Of a DNA stretch of 64,000 nt, positions 1 through 11,733 are shown piece by piece. The notes beneath the pieces are model-generated. The model saw only the letters and a list, made by a program, of their open reading frames with translations, was not told the origin of the DNA and searched no databases. A program made the position numbers and the translations under genes. The stretch lies in NCBI GenBank assembly GCA_964016885.1, contig OZ024745.1, forward strand, positions 55,068,800 to 55,132,799. Reading direction: 5' to 3'. The stretch comes from Eledone cirrhosa (lineage: Eukaryota; Mollusca; Cephalopoda; Octopoda; Eledonidae). Every line of letters starts with the position of its first letter. The first letter of the stretch is position 1.

Positions 1-1607
1 TTGGTTTTGTAGTTGGGTGGTTCACTCTGGAGTAGTATTGCGGACGAACTTAGGTGTGGCTTATTTATGTTCTGTAGTGTATTGTCTACTGATTTTCTTG
101 TGCTCTTTGTACTTAAGTTTTTAGTGTTTTTGTTTAACCTTCTAGTATTAATCTTTTTTATGTGTTGTTCAAGGTTTAACGCTGTAGAGTATGACAGTCT
201 TATAGTGTTAGGGTTTAGGATTTTGTGGTATTTGTGTGATGTAGGAAAATGTTTCTTAACTATTTTAAAGAAGAGTACTGGTAAATTTGTACTAATGGAA
301 CTATTGTATTCAGGGTTATACCATAAGTACTCTTTGCATCGCTTCCTATTAGTTTTGTTTGTTGGTTTATTGGTGTGTACATTATGGTAGTAAGTGTGGT
401 TTGGTGTTGTGTTATTATTTCTACCTATGTGGGATTTATTTTGGATGTTTTGATTGTTTTCATCTATATATTCTATTTTATTGAGGTAGCCTACTTTAGT
501 AAGGGCGTTATCGTAGTACTGGGCGTGTTCCTTAAATACTTGTATGTTAGAAGATAGACCCGAGATTCTAAGGGAAATATTCTTAGGGATAGATTTAATT
601 ATAGAGATGGGGTGGTTAGACCCAACATTCACGTACTTGAGATTTTCATTCAATTTATAAAACGGTTTAATCAGACCAGAGTTTAAATTGAGTGTGACAT
701 CCAGGAAGTTAACTACTTTAAGGTTGTGTTCATATGTTATAGTTAGTCCTATTTCAAGTAGTAGTTTTCTTATATCTTTGCGTAGTTTTTCTAGTTTTTG
801 GTTATTTAGGTTTTTAACTAGGAGGAGAGCATCGTCACGGTATATTCCACCGTGGAGATTACTGAATGTTTCCTGGAGTCTAAAGGCGATAAATAACAAC
901 ACAATATCAGTTATTTCCGCCGAATCGTTAGAGCCCATTGTTATGTCAAAGTTGGAGGGTCTATCTTTACGAACCCAATAACTGTTCTCAAATTTGACTA
1001 TAGTTTTCCTAGCTTCTAATATAATCTTAATTTCTTCGTTTGTAAGGTCAGAGTTATGCTTAGCAAACTCAATGGCTCTATTCAGAGTTTCAGGTGATAT
1101 CGATGAGTAATATTCATCGATATCAAACTGGATAAACTAATATTTATTCTTATTGCTAATGCTATTAAACCATCTTATTGCTTCTTGGGTCTTCCTCCAG
1201 AGTTTAATGTTAACCCTAGCCTTAATTTGGGGGATGATTGACTCTAAGATATATTTGCTTATTTTACCTATATCTGATTTAGAGGGGCAGATTAGTCTAA
1301 TGTTAGTGTCATTATCAAAGTTTACCTTATGGTCCTTAAGATTGACGGTGGGTACCGCCGGTAAGAGTGGTCCTGTCCTATCTTCGATTCCGAGATTGTT
1401 CACTATTTCGCATGCCTCATCATTGGTGTGCTTAAGGGTTACTTCACTCGTTTTTCTATATTTTTTATGTAATTCTTTTCGAATGAAGTTGTTATATGTA
1501 GTGCAATCCATAGTGTACATGTTAGATTTTTGTCCGCTTTTACTACAATTCCTTTGGTGTTTTTAAGGTCATCCAGTAGTTTTTTAATATCTTTCTGCTG
1601 TTTGTTG
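1..1607 (-). pseudogene. Penelope-like element reverse transcriptase, copy 1 (broken, cut by window edge)
   Basis: The minus strand encodes the same protein as PLE copy 2 at 41.3-42.9 kb. Seen: the motif A-like segment FDIDEYYSS just below 1130 and an intact YRDD catalytic motif near 835-846. A one-base deletion relative to copy 2 lies near 1525, next to the ADK motif. An in-frame TAG at 1137-1139 follows. Below that the frame stays open to the window edge, reaching the linker that precedes the GIY-YIG domain in copy 2. The 5' side ends abruptly near 1607, where PLE terminal-unit sequence begins. PLE reverse transcriptases copy their RNA at a primed target. The stop and frameshift make this a pseudogene. 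Confidence 0.85.
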
Positions 1608-1611
1608 TTGG

Positions 1612-2142
1612 ACAGCTAACGTAGGGTTTGCTCGACGGTTCCAGTTGTAGTTTCAAAAGTAATCCGGAGAAAAAAGAAGGATTTAAATGGATACAGTTCA
1701 GTAAAAGGAATTTATTGACACGTGTTTCAATAACAGTTATATAACCTGAAAAACGCTGCTATCTACAAAGTATTAATTATGCAGACACTCAATATTTCAA
1801 TATTATTTTCAGCTACCATTTCATCAGAATAATATCATTGAGAACTTGTTTGGTTTTTATAGAGAATATTAAGAGGGAGGAGTCAAGTTGTTAGAAGAAT
1901 AGTTAAGCGAGTGGATAGAAATTGTTGATAGCAGTGGGTAATTAGATTCCGATCTGTTATTTTGTTAGCTGTGTTTGACATTTTTTAGAATAGAATATTC
2001 ATTATTTGGCGTTAGTTGTATTGGTTATTTTTCTAAATCTATCGAAGGATTAGAGATAGTAAATATATGCATGGTTGGTTTTTGTGTTTGCACTTGATTC
2101 ACATACATACTTAAATTTTTCTTTCAAGTGTACGTATATGTG
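1612..2142 (+). repeat. PLE terminal unit, forward copy (copy 1)
   Basis: About 530 bases that recur inverted at 2526-3050, forward at 39650-40150 and inverted at 43960-44392. It begins with a GGACAGCT-like start and a GCTCGACGGTTCC motif and ends at AAGTGTACGTAT before a TA tract. In copy 2 it forms the outer end of the element, so here it is the 3' end of a neighbouring PLE unit joined to the truncated 5' end of the reverse transcriptase. Confidence 0.8.
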
Positions 2143-2525
<383 letters not shown>

Positions 2526-3050
2526 TACGTACACTTGAAAGAAAAATGTAAGTCTGTATGTAAATTAAGTGCAAACACAAAACCAACCATGCATATCTTT
2601 ACTATCTCTAATCCTTCGATAGATTTAGAAAAATAACCAATACAACTAACGCCAAATAATGAATATTCTATTCTAAAAAATGTCAAACTCAACTAACAAA
2701 TATAAGAGATGGGAATCTAATTACCCACTGCTATCAACAATTTCTATCCACTCGCTTAACTATTCTTCTAACAACTTGACTACTCCCTCTTAATATTCTC
2801 TATAAAAACCAAACAAGTTCTCATTGATATTATTCTGATGAAATGGTAGTTGAAAATAACATTGAAATATTGAGTGTCTGCATAATTAATACTTTGTAGA
2901 TAGCAGCTGTTTTCAGGTTATATAACTGTTATTGAAACACGTGTCAATAAATTCCTTTTACTGAACTGTATCCATTTAAATCCTTCTATTTTCTACGGAT
3001 TACTTTTGAAACTACAACTGGAACCGTCGAGCAAACCCTACGTGAGCTGT
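2526..3050 (-). repeat. PLE terminal unit, inverted copy (copy 1)
   Basis: Reverse complement of 1612-2142 with scattered differences, ending in the complement of the GGACAGCT-like start. Together the two units make a palindrome of about 1.4 kb with a TA-rich centre. Confidence 0.8.
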
Positions 3051-3089
3051 CCATCTACTGTGTATAATATTCATATTACAACACTACGG

Positions 3090-3545
<456 letters not shown>

Positions 3546-3654
3546 GTACATAGACATGCTTAGAGTTCTGTAGAATTTTCTATCTCCAAACACGTACAGA
3601 TAGACAGACAATTGGGTCAGTTGCATTTTCATGTATGATGTACAATGATATATC

Positions 3655-3745
3655 TAAACCATAATAAATGGAGGAGCACGGGACTGCGTATGGTTTATAA
3701 TTTGTTATCCCATTAGTAAAATAAGTTGGATTACTTTAAATAAAA
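3655..3745. repeat. Leader shared by two SINE pairs (copy 1)
   Basis: This stretch resembles 14475-14568. Both contain AAAATAAGTTGGATTACTTT directly before a minus-strand SINE pair, so leader plus SINE pair appear to have been duplicated as one block. Confidence 0.6.
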
Positions 3746-3934
3746 AATTGTTTCTACTTTTGGCACAAGGCCAGCAAATATCCAGTGCATTACTGGTACT
3801 TTATTTTATCGACCCCGTAAGGATGAAAGGCAAAGTTGACCTCAGCAGGATTTGTACTCAGACCATAAAGGGCCGTAAGTCTTTGCTGCAAAGCATGGCG
3901 TCCGACCCTCTACCGATACTGCCAATCCAACGCC
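3746..3934 (-). mobile_element. tRNA-derived SINE (octopus type), copy S1
   Basis: Read on the minus strand it starts at GGATTGGCAGTATCGGTAGA (A-box region), passes a B-box-like segment that is mutated here, then CCTTACGGGGTCGATAAAAT, and ends at GCCAAAAGTAGAAACAA. About 190 bases, the family's usual length in this window. Such SINEs are copied by a LINE's enzymes and have an internal RNA polymerase III promoter. Confidence 0.9.
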
Positions 3935-3951
3935 CATTACTTTGAATAAAT

Positions 3952-4138
3952 AATTGTTTCTACTTTAGGCACAAGGCCAGCAATTACCCAGTACATTACT
4001 GGTACTTTATTTTATCGACCCCGTAAGGATGAAAGGCAAAGTTAACCTCGGCGGGATTTGAACTCAGACTGTAAAGGGACGTAACTATGCTAGAAAGCAT
4101 GGCGTTCAACCCTCTACCTATACTGTCAATTCACCGCC
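3952..4138 (-). mobile_element. tRNA-derived SINE, copy S2
   Basis: Same family and orientation as S1, 17 bases further on. The linker ATTACTTTGAATAAATAATT also separates S7 from S8 at 14.75 kb. The B-box region (GTTCAAATCCC on the minus strand) is intact. Confidence 0.9.
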
Positions 4139-4142
4139 TGAA

Positions 4143-4310
4143 TCTTTAAATATGTAATGAAATGTATTTAATCAACAGCCACGAAATTTAGTAGATTAAT
4201 TATGTGATATTCATTCATTACTTTGAATAAATAATGAATGAATATCACATAATTAATCTACTAAATTTCGTGGCTGTTGATTAAATATATTTTATTACCT
4301 ATTTAAAGAT
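4143..4310. repeat. Near-perfect palindrome
   Basis: Two arms of about 75 bases (4143-4218 and 4233-4310) are close reverse complements around a centre of about 14 bases reading ACTTTGAATAAATA. The centre repeats the SINE linker sequence. The block adjoins S2 and could form a long hairpin. Confidence 0.85.
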
Positions 4311-5866
4311 TCACTTCTTTAAAATTCCTGAAATGTCAACTCTTCCGTTTGGCGATCGCTTAAATAAACATATTAATTTTATGTCACTAATGCTGTTTAT
4401 ATATAATATCGTTTTTTTTTTATGAATCATCTTTTACGTTACTGATTAAATATGACAGTGTAACGTAGCTTTAGTTCAATTTCTATGTATTATATATTGT
4501 CAATTACGATTTTATATGATTTATCATATCTACAAGTATATATAGTTGCGTATAATATCAATATATACACTACACATGCTAGCAGAAAACCAACCAAAGG
4601 GTGGTTTTTCTGCTAGGTCAAATAAAAAGTGTTTATCGTTTGTATTTGGTATGATAATCCTGGTATACTTGTCTAATTCTTTAATGTTTTAAAAGTAAAT
4701 AACAATAGTTATCTCAGATGAAAATAGCAAACTATTTCTGTATATAATAAGTTTAAAGAATCAAAACTTAAATGATCTCAAAGTCCATAATCTTTGGATT
4801 TAGTTACGAATGATTCTGCAAAAATAGAGAAAAATAAAGGGTATTTTGACTAATATCTCAAACGAATCTTTCGTCTGATATTGTTTCCATGGCAACCACA
4901 TATACACATACGCACGTACATACCTGCATAAAATAAACACACACACACACACACACAAACACAAACACAGACACGCGCACACACACAGATAGATATATAT
5001 ACTTACATATGCACGTACATTTTATCATATAATGAAATCTAGAAACAGTAGACCGATTGATCAATATTAGATTTAGCGTACACAATCAACGGTAATTACC
5101 TTGCTAAAAAAGACAACTAAATAATTAAATGTGTTAAAATTTCAGTCGTATTTGATCTTTATCAGAGTTTCTTTAGGAATATATTACTATTTTTTCCTAA
5201 CTTTTTTCTCACGTCCTCACATTAACCCACAAATAAAACTTTCATTTCAATGTGGAAAAAATAACATCGATTTCATATAACTGAACCAGGTTTAGATATT
5301 GGTTTATTGTCGCGTTTCCTTTTTTAGGTCTCGTGAGTCTCTTCCATGTTCAATGATTCATGTTTTATTGACTGCACTTTTTGTTCTTTCCTGTGCAATA
5401 AATTTCACATTAAAAAAAAACGGCTTTGCTAAAATAAGTTTCTGGGAAAGATAGAAGAATAATTTATAATGAATTTTGTTTCATATATATTGTTTGCTTA
5501 AACCGTTAAGCACATTTTTTTTTGTTTTCTTTCATATAACTATAGTGTGAGGATGGAATTGGTACCATAGATTCTTAATTGATAAGTGGTAATTTAACAT
5601 AAGATACGGAAAACAAAAGGACAAAATATAAACGGTTATTTTAAGTTAAGTGAACAATGAACGTATTGATTCATTTTTAGTGGGGAGGCTTCACTCGGCA
5701 ACTAAACTATAAATAGAATACATCAATAGAACATCAAACAAAATATCTCCAAATATCTCCATGCATTACGATTTGCTTTAGACAACCAGGATATGTCCTG
5801 GGGAAATAGACATTTGGTGAAGCAAGTTCATTCATCTAATGTGTCGTTTTTATGTTTATAGTGTAC
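4311..5866. other. AT-rich stretch, mostly unassigned
   Basis: No gene recognised. Contains the hairpin repeat at 4540-4625 and a CA-rich tract at 4935-4990. Short open frames here show no recognisable domain. Confidence 0.6.
4540..4625. repeat. Hairpin-bearing interspersed repeat, copy 1
   Basis: Contains CTAGCAGAAAACCA near 4579 and its inverted partner TGGTTTTTCTGCTAG near 4602, giving a stem of about 16 base pairs. A related sequence lies at 17015-17090. Class unknown. Confidence 0.6.
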
Positions 5867-5873
5867 TATATAT

Positions 5874-5963
<90 letters not shown>
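5867..5963. repeat. TA microsatellite
   Basis: Nearly pure TA with one AAATA interruption. Confidence 0.97.
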
Positions 5964-5967
<4 letters not shown>

Positions 5968-6986
5968 AATAGCTCTAATAAAACAGGTGTATGTGGGGCT
6001 GTAAATGAGGCGTGTATGCATAATAAACATATATTTATTGCTATTGGTGTTTGAGACATTGTACCTATTGCAGCTATATCAATAGACATCTATGATGTAT
6101 TAAATACGTCTTGTTCTTCCAGCATCCAGCTTACATGTGGATTCAGCTAAAGACTCTCTAAGCAAGATGACTGGTAAACACGTAAAACGCATGTTTCACT
6201 TCAGCGTTTACTTCTCCTAGAAGAAGGCTGGGAACAATAGCTCAGTGTCCTTCACTACCAGTGGACCTATGGTTCGTACTGATACTAGCCAGGGTGGTTT
6301 CCTAGTTACTGCGCTTGGATGGTTTGTCATTAAGATGATTAACGAGTCTTACATGCTGCGTTTGAAATCATTGAGGCATTTCTACCCTGAATGTTAACGA
6401 GTACTATCTACACAGACCACTTGAGTTAAATAACCTGTAAGTGAACTTTGTTTCCTTTCCTTCTTAATTCCAATTTGCTCCTGGAAAGCCAGGCTAGGTT
6501 TCGGTTGTCAAAATGTATATGACACACATGTCGTTTAGGGCCATTTTGCAGACGGTAGATTCTCAGTCCTACTCCCCCTTCACCAATTAAAACATTAGGA
6601 TATTCCATACGTATATGCATGCCTTACTCCCCACTCATGTACATACCTATATATCTTACTACATACATACAGATCATATATGCATATATAAACACATAAA
6701 TATTTAGATACATAAAATATATATATAAATCTACATATATGCATACATATATGATATCAGAGCCTTACGTGATAATTCTTTGTATCAGGGGATGAGAGTC
6801 AATTTTATCAAGGTAAACGAATCAATAGCTTTCTTCTTAATACTTAACTAGAACTTATGTTTCGAACAGGCTCGTTGGACCGAAAAAAAATTAAGAGACA
6901 AATATTAACATTTTATGTTAGTACGTTTATACAGCCGGATACCCAACATATTATATTATTCAAGGATTTCTATAAATAATAATAAT
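5964..6986. other. Unassigned sequence
   Basis: A less AT-rich block at 6115-6620 has no recognisable protein on either strand. The remainder is AT-rich with TATATG-type simple sequence. Confidence 0.5.
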
Positions 6987-7173
6987 AATTGTGTCTACTT
7001 TTGGCACAAGGCCAGCAATTAACCAGTGCATTACTGGTACTTTATTTTATCGACCCGTAAGAATGAAGGGCAAAGTTAACCTCGGCAGGATTTGAACTCA
7101 GAATAGCAAGGGCCGTAACTCTATGCATCAAAGCATGGTGTCCGACCCTCTACCGATACTGCCAATCCACCGC
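6987..7173 (-). mobile_element. tRNA-derived SINE, copy S3
   Basis: Same family as S1 with the tail side next to an AATAATAATAATT run, the usual short ATT-type tail. The B-box region is present. One base is missing from the usual GACCCCGTAAGG segment. Confidence 0.9.
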
Positions 7174-8530
7174 ATAATAATAGTGATAATATTATAGCAT
7201 CTAAACTGCATGCTTCTCAATTGTTGAGATTTCACCACACTTAATTTTGAAAGTTGCTTTCCCAGTTCGAAACAATAATCACATCCTGTAATTTGTAATG
7301 CAACTGACTGAAACGGAATGTATTTGTAAATAAAAAATAACAGTTTATCTCAAAATATGCTGCGAATATTGTGAAAAATTATAAACCTACACAAGGCAAC
7401 GGTATTAATAAGTGCGAGTGTGGGTGGGGGTGTATGAACGTGTTTCTTTGCGTCTGAAATATTAGTGCGTCTATGGATAAGGTTATCGGTTTTTATTCTG
7501 TCGTTGAATGTATTAGAAGACACTTTCAAACGTTGTTCAGCCTAAAGTAAATAACGATGATGATGCGATCGAGGAGAATCTCCTAAGGTGCAGCGAATTA
7601 ATGATCATTGTCTAGCTGCAGACACGAGTGAATTGATAATACTTTATATGTAATATATATAGAGAGAGAGAGACAGAGAGATAAGGAGAGAAAGATACAG
7701 ATACTGAGAGACGGAGAGAGGGAATACTGTATTTAATTAGAAGGGTAAAGCAAAGCAAAATGTATATTAAACGTTAAAAGTTAGAATAACAAACGATAGA
7801 ATGTTTCTTTGCAATTGTTTCATAGTATTTAACATATCGAGATCACACTTCTTCATGAAAAATGTGTTAGAACTAAATCAGATCAAAATTTCGAATTTTC
7901 TGATACAGTCCTATTTAATCAATGCTAGTATTAATGAATGGATTATGTGATACGTGTTATCAGATAAACTTTTAACGTTATTTGTAATATATACATTGTG
8001 GAGCTATCACATAAAGCACAATATGTTCTGGGCTTTACTCAAAAATATTAGTTCTTTTTTTCAGACTTTATATATTTTATATTTTATATTTCCACTTATT
8101 TTCATTTTGCCAGTGTTTCCTTGCTACAAACTGAGTTAATTTAAAATATTCCACAATGTATTTACATATGCATTGCAATTGTTAACATATACTTCAGTTA
8201 TATGCATGCTCCATTCTAATTTTATAGAGAAATATTCAGTGGTGTCCAACGATTGTAAAGACGGATCATCGGAATGTCTACAGGAGTAATAACTAGTTGT
8301 AACCTGTCATTTCGTTATAACAGGACAAGTGACTGTCTGGAATGTTCACCTCTGGTATCCTGACAAAATATTTAATGTTACCATTACATTCATATAAGTT
8401 GAAAGTGACATGTTTAGGTTTGGCTAAAGAGGTAGTTTGGCGTTCATTCATCCCACGTATTTCGACTTTTCTTATGCAACTCTGAAATGTATATATATAT
8501 ACATGGCAAATAGATATCGTAACGACGTTT

Positions 8531-8535
<5 letters not shown>
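7174..8535. other. AT-rich stretch, unassigned
   Basis: I see no gene. A GA-rich simple tract lies at 7660-7725. Confidence 0.55.

Positions 8536-8618
<83 letters not shown>
8536..8618. repeat. TA microsatellite abutting a Helitron end
   Basis: About 80 bases of TA directly against the degenerate 3' end of the Helitron at 8619. Confidence 0.95.
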
Positions 8619-8619
<1 letters not shown>

Positions 8620-8904
8620 TACCATTAAAGCCCGGCGTTGCTCGGGGTCAGTAAGTTACCAAAGTTAGATTGCACTACCCATTTTATGGCAGCACTTTTA
8701 TGTCTGCCAGGCACTGGGTGAATGAATTGCAGACCTGGACTGCCGAAGCAAGAGCTGCGCCAGCAGTGACAATTGTAGTTTCGCCTATGGATATTATTTC
8801 TGTGCAAAGAAGTGTTGAAATTTATTGTTTCACAGTACTTGCGCAACACGCGCGTAGACGATGCCAGCCGAATAACAGAGCTGCGATGGAGTTGTGCTAA
8901 TGTG

Positions 8905-9095
8905 TGTTTTCTAAATTTAAGACAGTAGGGAGGGGTGTCATATGGGGGAGAATTAGCTGCTGTTTCGAGCAGGTTTAGTGACCTCATAGAGGATATGTTT
9001 TCTAAATTTAAGACAGTAGGGAGTGGTGTGTTATGGGGGAGAGTTAGCTGTTTAGCTGTTGTTTCTAGCAGGTTTAGTGACCTCATAGAGGATAT
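8905..9095. repeat. Tandem duplication inside the partial Helitron
   Basis: Two units of roughly 90-100 bases, each holding TTCTAAATTTAAGACAGTAG and ending AGTGACCTCATAGAGGATAT, with an extra TTAGCTG-type repeat in the second. Confidence 0.85.
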
Positions 9096-9300
9096 TATTG
9101 TGTATAGTAAATGAACTGATACTTCTTTCTTCCACGTTCGTTGATAGATGTTTTAAAAAAGATTTATCGCTATTTTTTTTGTTGTTGAATACATTTATCT
9201 GTTGCTTTTGAATAATTGTTGTTTCGTATGAAATGTAATAAGTTCTCTTTGTCATTGAAGTAAATAAATGTTTGACTGTTCCACACTCAAAAACAAACGT

Positions 9301-9302
<2 letters not shown>

Positions 9303-9350
<48 letters not shown>

Positions 9351-9352
9351 TC
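9303..9352. repeat. CT microsatellite
   Basis: About 50 bases of CT repeat. At the matching place the 53.8 kb Helitron copy has GAGAGAGGG-type sequence. Confidence 0.95.
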
Positions 9353-9487
9353 TTAACGTTTAAGGGGAGTAGAGAGAGGTAACCTGATTGTATTAGAGGG
9401 GTAAAGCGTCATGTATTTAGTTCTATCGATTATTTCCGTAATTGTGGGTGAATGTGAATTGAATTAATAGTCGTTGACCTAAGTTAG

Positions 9488-11534
9488 ACCATTTACAACA
9501 TTCTTACAGACGTTGAGTCGAAGTGGTTTGAAATTGTGCAAATGTATAAACATGGAACATGCAGGCACACACAACAACAACAATCTGCCTCTGATAGTTA
9601 ATGATATATATACATTTGCAAGTGTCCACGTGATGGCATGTATTTAGTAAATGAGCATTTTGTATTATGTTAAAAAGAATTAACATAAAACAAATAGGAA
9701 AGGCGAAATATATATTTGAAGCACACACATTATCTTAAAATACCTTTCATATAATATGTCAGTTCTTAATGTTATATTATAAAACCATTGCATGTAATTG
9801 TCAGATTATATGGTTGACGTAATAAAACAACTAAATGGCTCATCATTGAAAATAAGTTGGATAACATTGCAGATGTCAAGCACTGAGCATTCTGCTTGAC
9901 AGAGGAACCTGATATATTAAAACAACATTATCAATAAGGAATATATGCAAGTGTTAATCTTTAAATGCACCTACGAAATAAAATAATCCTAAATATTACA
10001 ACATGATATACAATATGTAGGCACCGCAAATATGAAAGAAGGGAACTTCACATTAGCGTTTGTACTTTTGAACAAGTATTCTCAATACACTTCAAAACTT
10101 GTTACCAGCAACACATTAGTAACATTTACAGACTAAATTTCGTCAAATTATTATTAATGCTTACTGTTCACACCTCTCTCTACAAACAATATTTTAAGAG
10201 TTTGATAGAAAATCGTGCCGATTTTATGCGGTTCAGAGTAAGATATTTTCGCAGCGCAAGCTTCTCCCTCAAGATGCACGGGCCAAACTCATGCACCCTA
10301 GTTAAACAATAGACACCCTCACTCTTGCACATATGAATGCGAAGACACACACCCATACAGACAAGCACACAGACGCACCCATCCCCAAATGTATATATAT
10401 ATGTACATATTATTGATCTCGACTCTATGGTAAATCTCTACGTTGCCTATTGATGCGCTCGCCGAAGGAATCTTGACAAAACCGTCTAGAGATAGTTTCG
10501 TTCAGATAGTGATATTGTACTAGTTGCTGTGGATCATGCAAGATCCATTGGTTAATATCCCACCCCGTTATAGCGAATATAAAATATCCTCAATGTTATT
10601 TCCATTGCCACTCGTTTCCATTAATATATTACATTTTAGGGATTGTGGGGCAAAAATATATATAGCAGGGATTTTTTATAAAATAACTGATTATTAAACT
10701 TATGTCACGTACAATAATCACGCATATTTTAGCGTATTTTTCAATATAGCTTCTGTGACTTCATGGAGACAACGATTAACCCTATTATTAATAAATAAAT
10801 AATTCTTATCTAATGTAACGAAGGGGATATATTAATGTTCACAAATATTATCTATAACAGCCAAGATTACTTATAAAATGAATATCGAATTATCTATTTG
10901 AAAATATTATTTGAAGATATTATTTGAATAATCATGTAAATTAACATATTGTTTGCATATGCATAGTCGTATGTATTTACTGAACCATTAGAGCTAACAC
11001 AATGCTATTTGAAATTTGTTCTGGCTCTTTATTCCATAATTTCTCGACATGGTCAAAGTCATATTTCATCCTGCTGTTGGTCCACGAAATAAAATAATAC
11101 ATATGTACTTGCGTAGATTTATGACCAAATCATAAACCATTGTTTACTCCTATATGATATCAGGTACGGACTATTATACATGAATGCTAATATAATCAAG
11201 GATTATGATATTTTGCTTCCAGTTTAACAGATATTTATATTAGATTTGAAAATGTTAGTGAAGATTTATTCGATTATACTTGTTTTACAAAGATAATTCG
11301 GAAACTAAATCATAAGACACGTTCTAGTAAAATATTCCAATAAACTCTCCCTAAATATGCCATTCATACATTACAAAGCTAATTTTCTTTAATTATGAAC
11401 ATTCATAATTTAATAAAGCTTTTAATGTTCTCTGACTTTGATTGATTCACCATGGTTTCTGTTTATTTGATTTTAAGATAACCATCTTGAATGTAATAAT
11501 AAATTGAAATACCTGCATCTTAGTTATATTCTGG
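9488..11534. other. AT-rich stretch, unassigned
   Basis: No gene, SINE or recognisable element seen. Reading frames are short and random-looking. Confidence 0.55.
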
Positions 11535-11733
11535 GGCTGCATTATAAATAATTGTTTCTACTTTTGGCACAAAGCCAGCAATTAATCAGTACATTACTGG
11601 TACTTCATTTTATCGACCCAGTTAACCTCGGCGGGATTTGAGCTCAGATCATAAAGGGCCGTAACTCTATGCTGCAAAGCATGGCGTGCGACCGTCTACC
11701 GATACTGCCTAATGTGGCTGCATTATAAATAAT
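11535..11733 (-). mobile_element. tRNA-derived SINE, copy S4, with perfect target-site duplication
   Basis: The SINE body is 11549-11709 on the minus strand and is shortened by a deletion between the GTCGATAAAA and AGGTTAACT segments. The 18 bases GGCTGCATTATAAATAAT occur at 11535-11552 and again at 11716-11733, a perfect target-site duplication that defines the insertion. Confidence 0.93.

Larger units (their letters stand above)
8619..9487 (-). mobile_element. Partial Helitron, same family as 52.6 kb
   Basis: On the minus strand the 3' side carries the terminal palindrome CCCGAGCAACGCCGGG, as at 52.62 kb, but the expected CTAG end is degenerate next to the TA tract. Internal matches to the other copy include ATCTGTTGCTTTTGAATA near 9200 and ATGTATTTAGTTCTATCGAT near 9412. 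A unit of about 100 bases is tandemly duplicated at 8905-9095. No helicase fragment and no 5' TC end are visible. Its open frames are unrecognised. Confidence 0.65.

Noticed and set aside
2836..2875. CTGATGA...GAAA...GTC in the PLE terminal unit as a hammerhead
   Set aside because: A weak stem II (AATG/CATT) and a poor stem III can be drawn, but the bases before CTGATGA do not pair with those after GTC in any of the four copies, so stem I fails.
8625..9086. 153-codon minus-strand frame and the 76-codon plus-strand frame as genes
   Set aside because: They lie within a Helitron and its tandem repeat, overlap on opposite strands and show no known domain.
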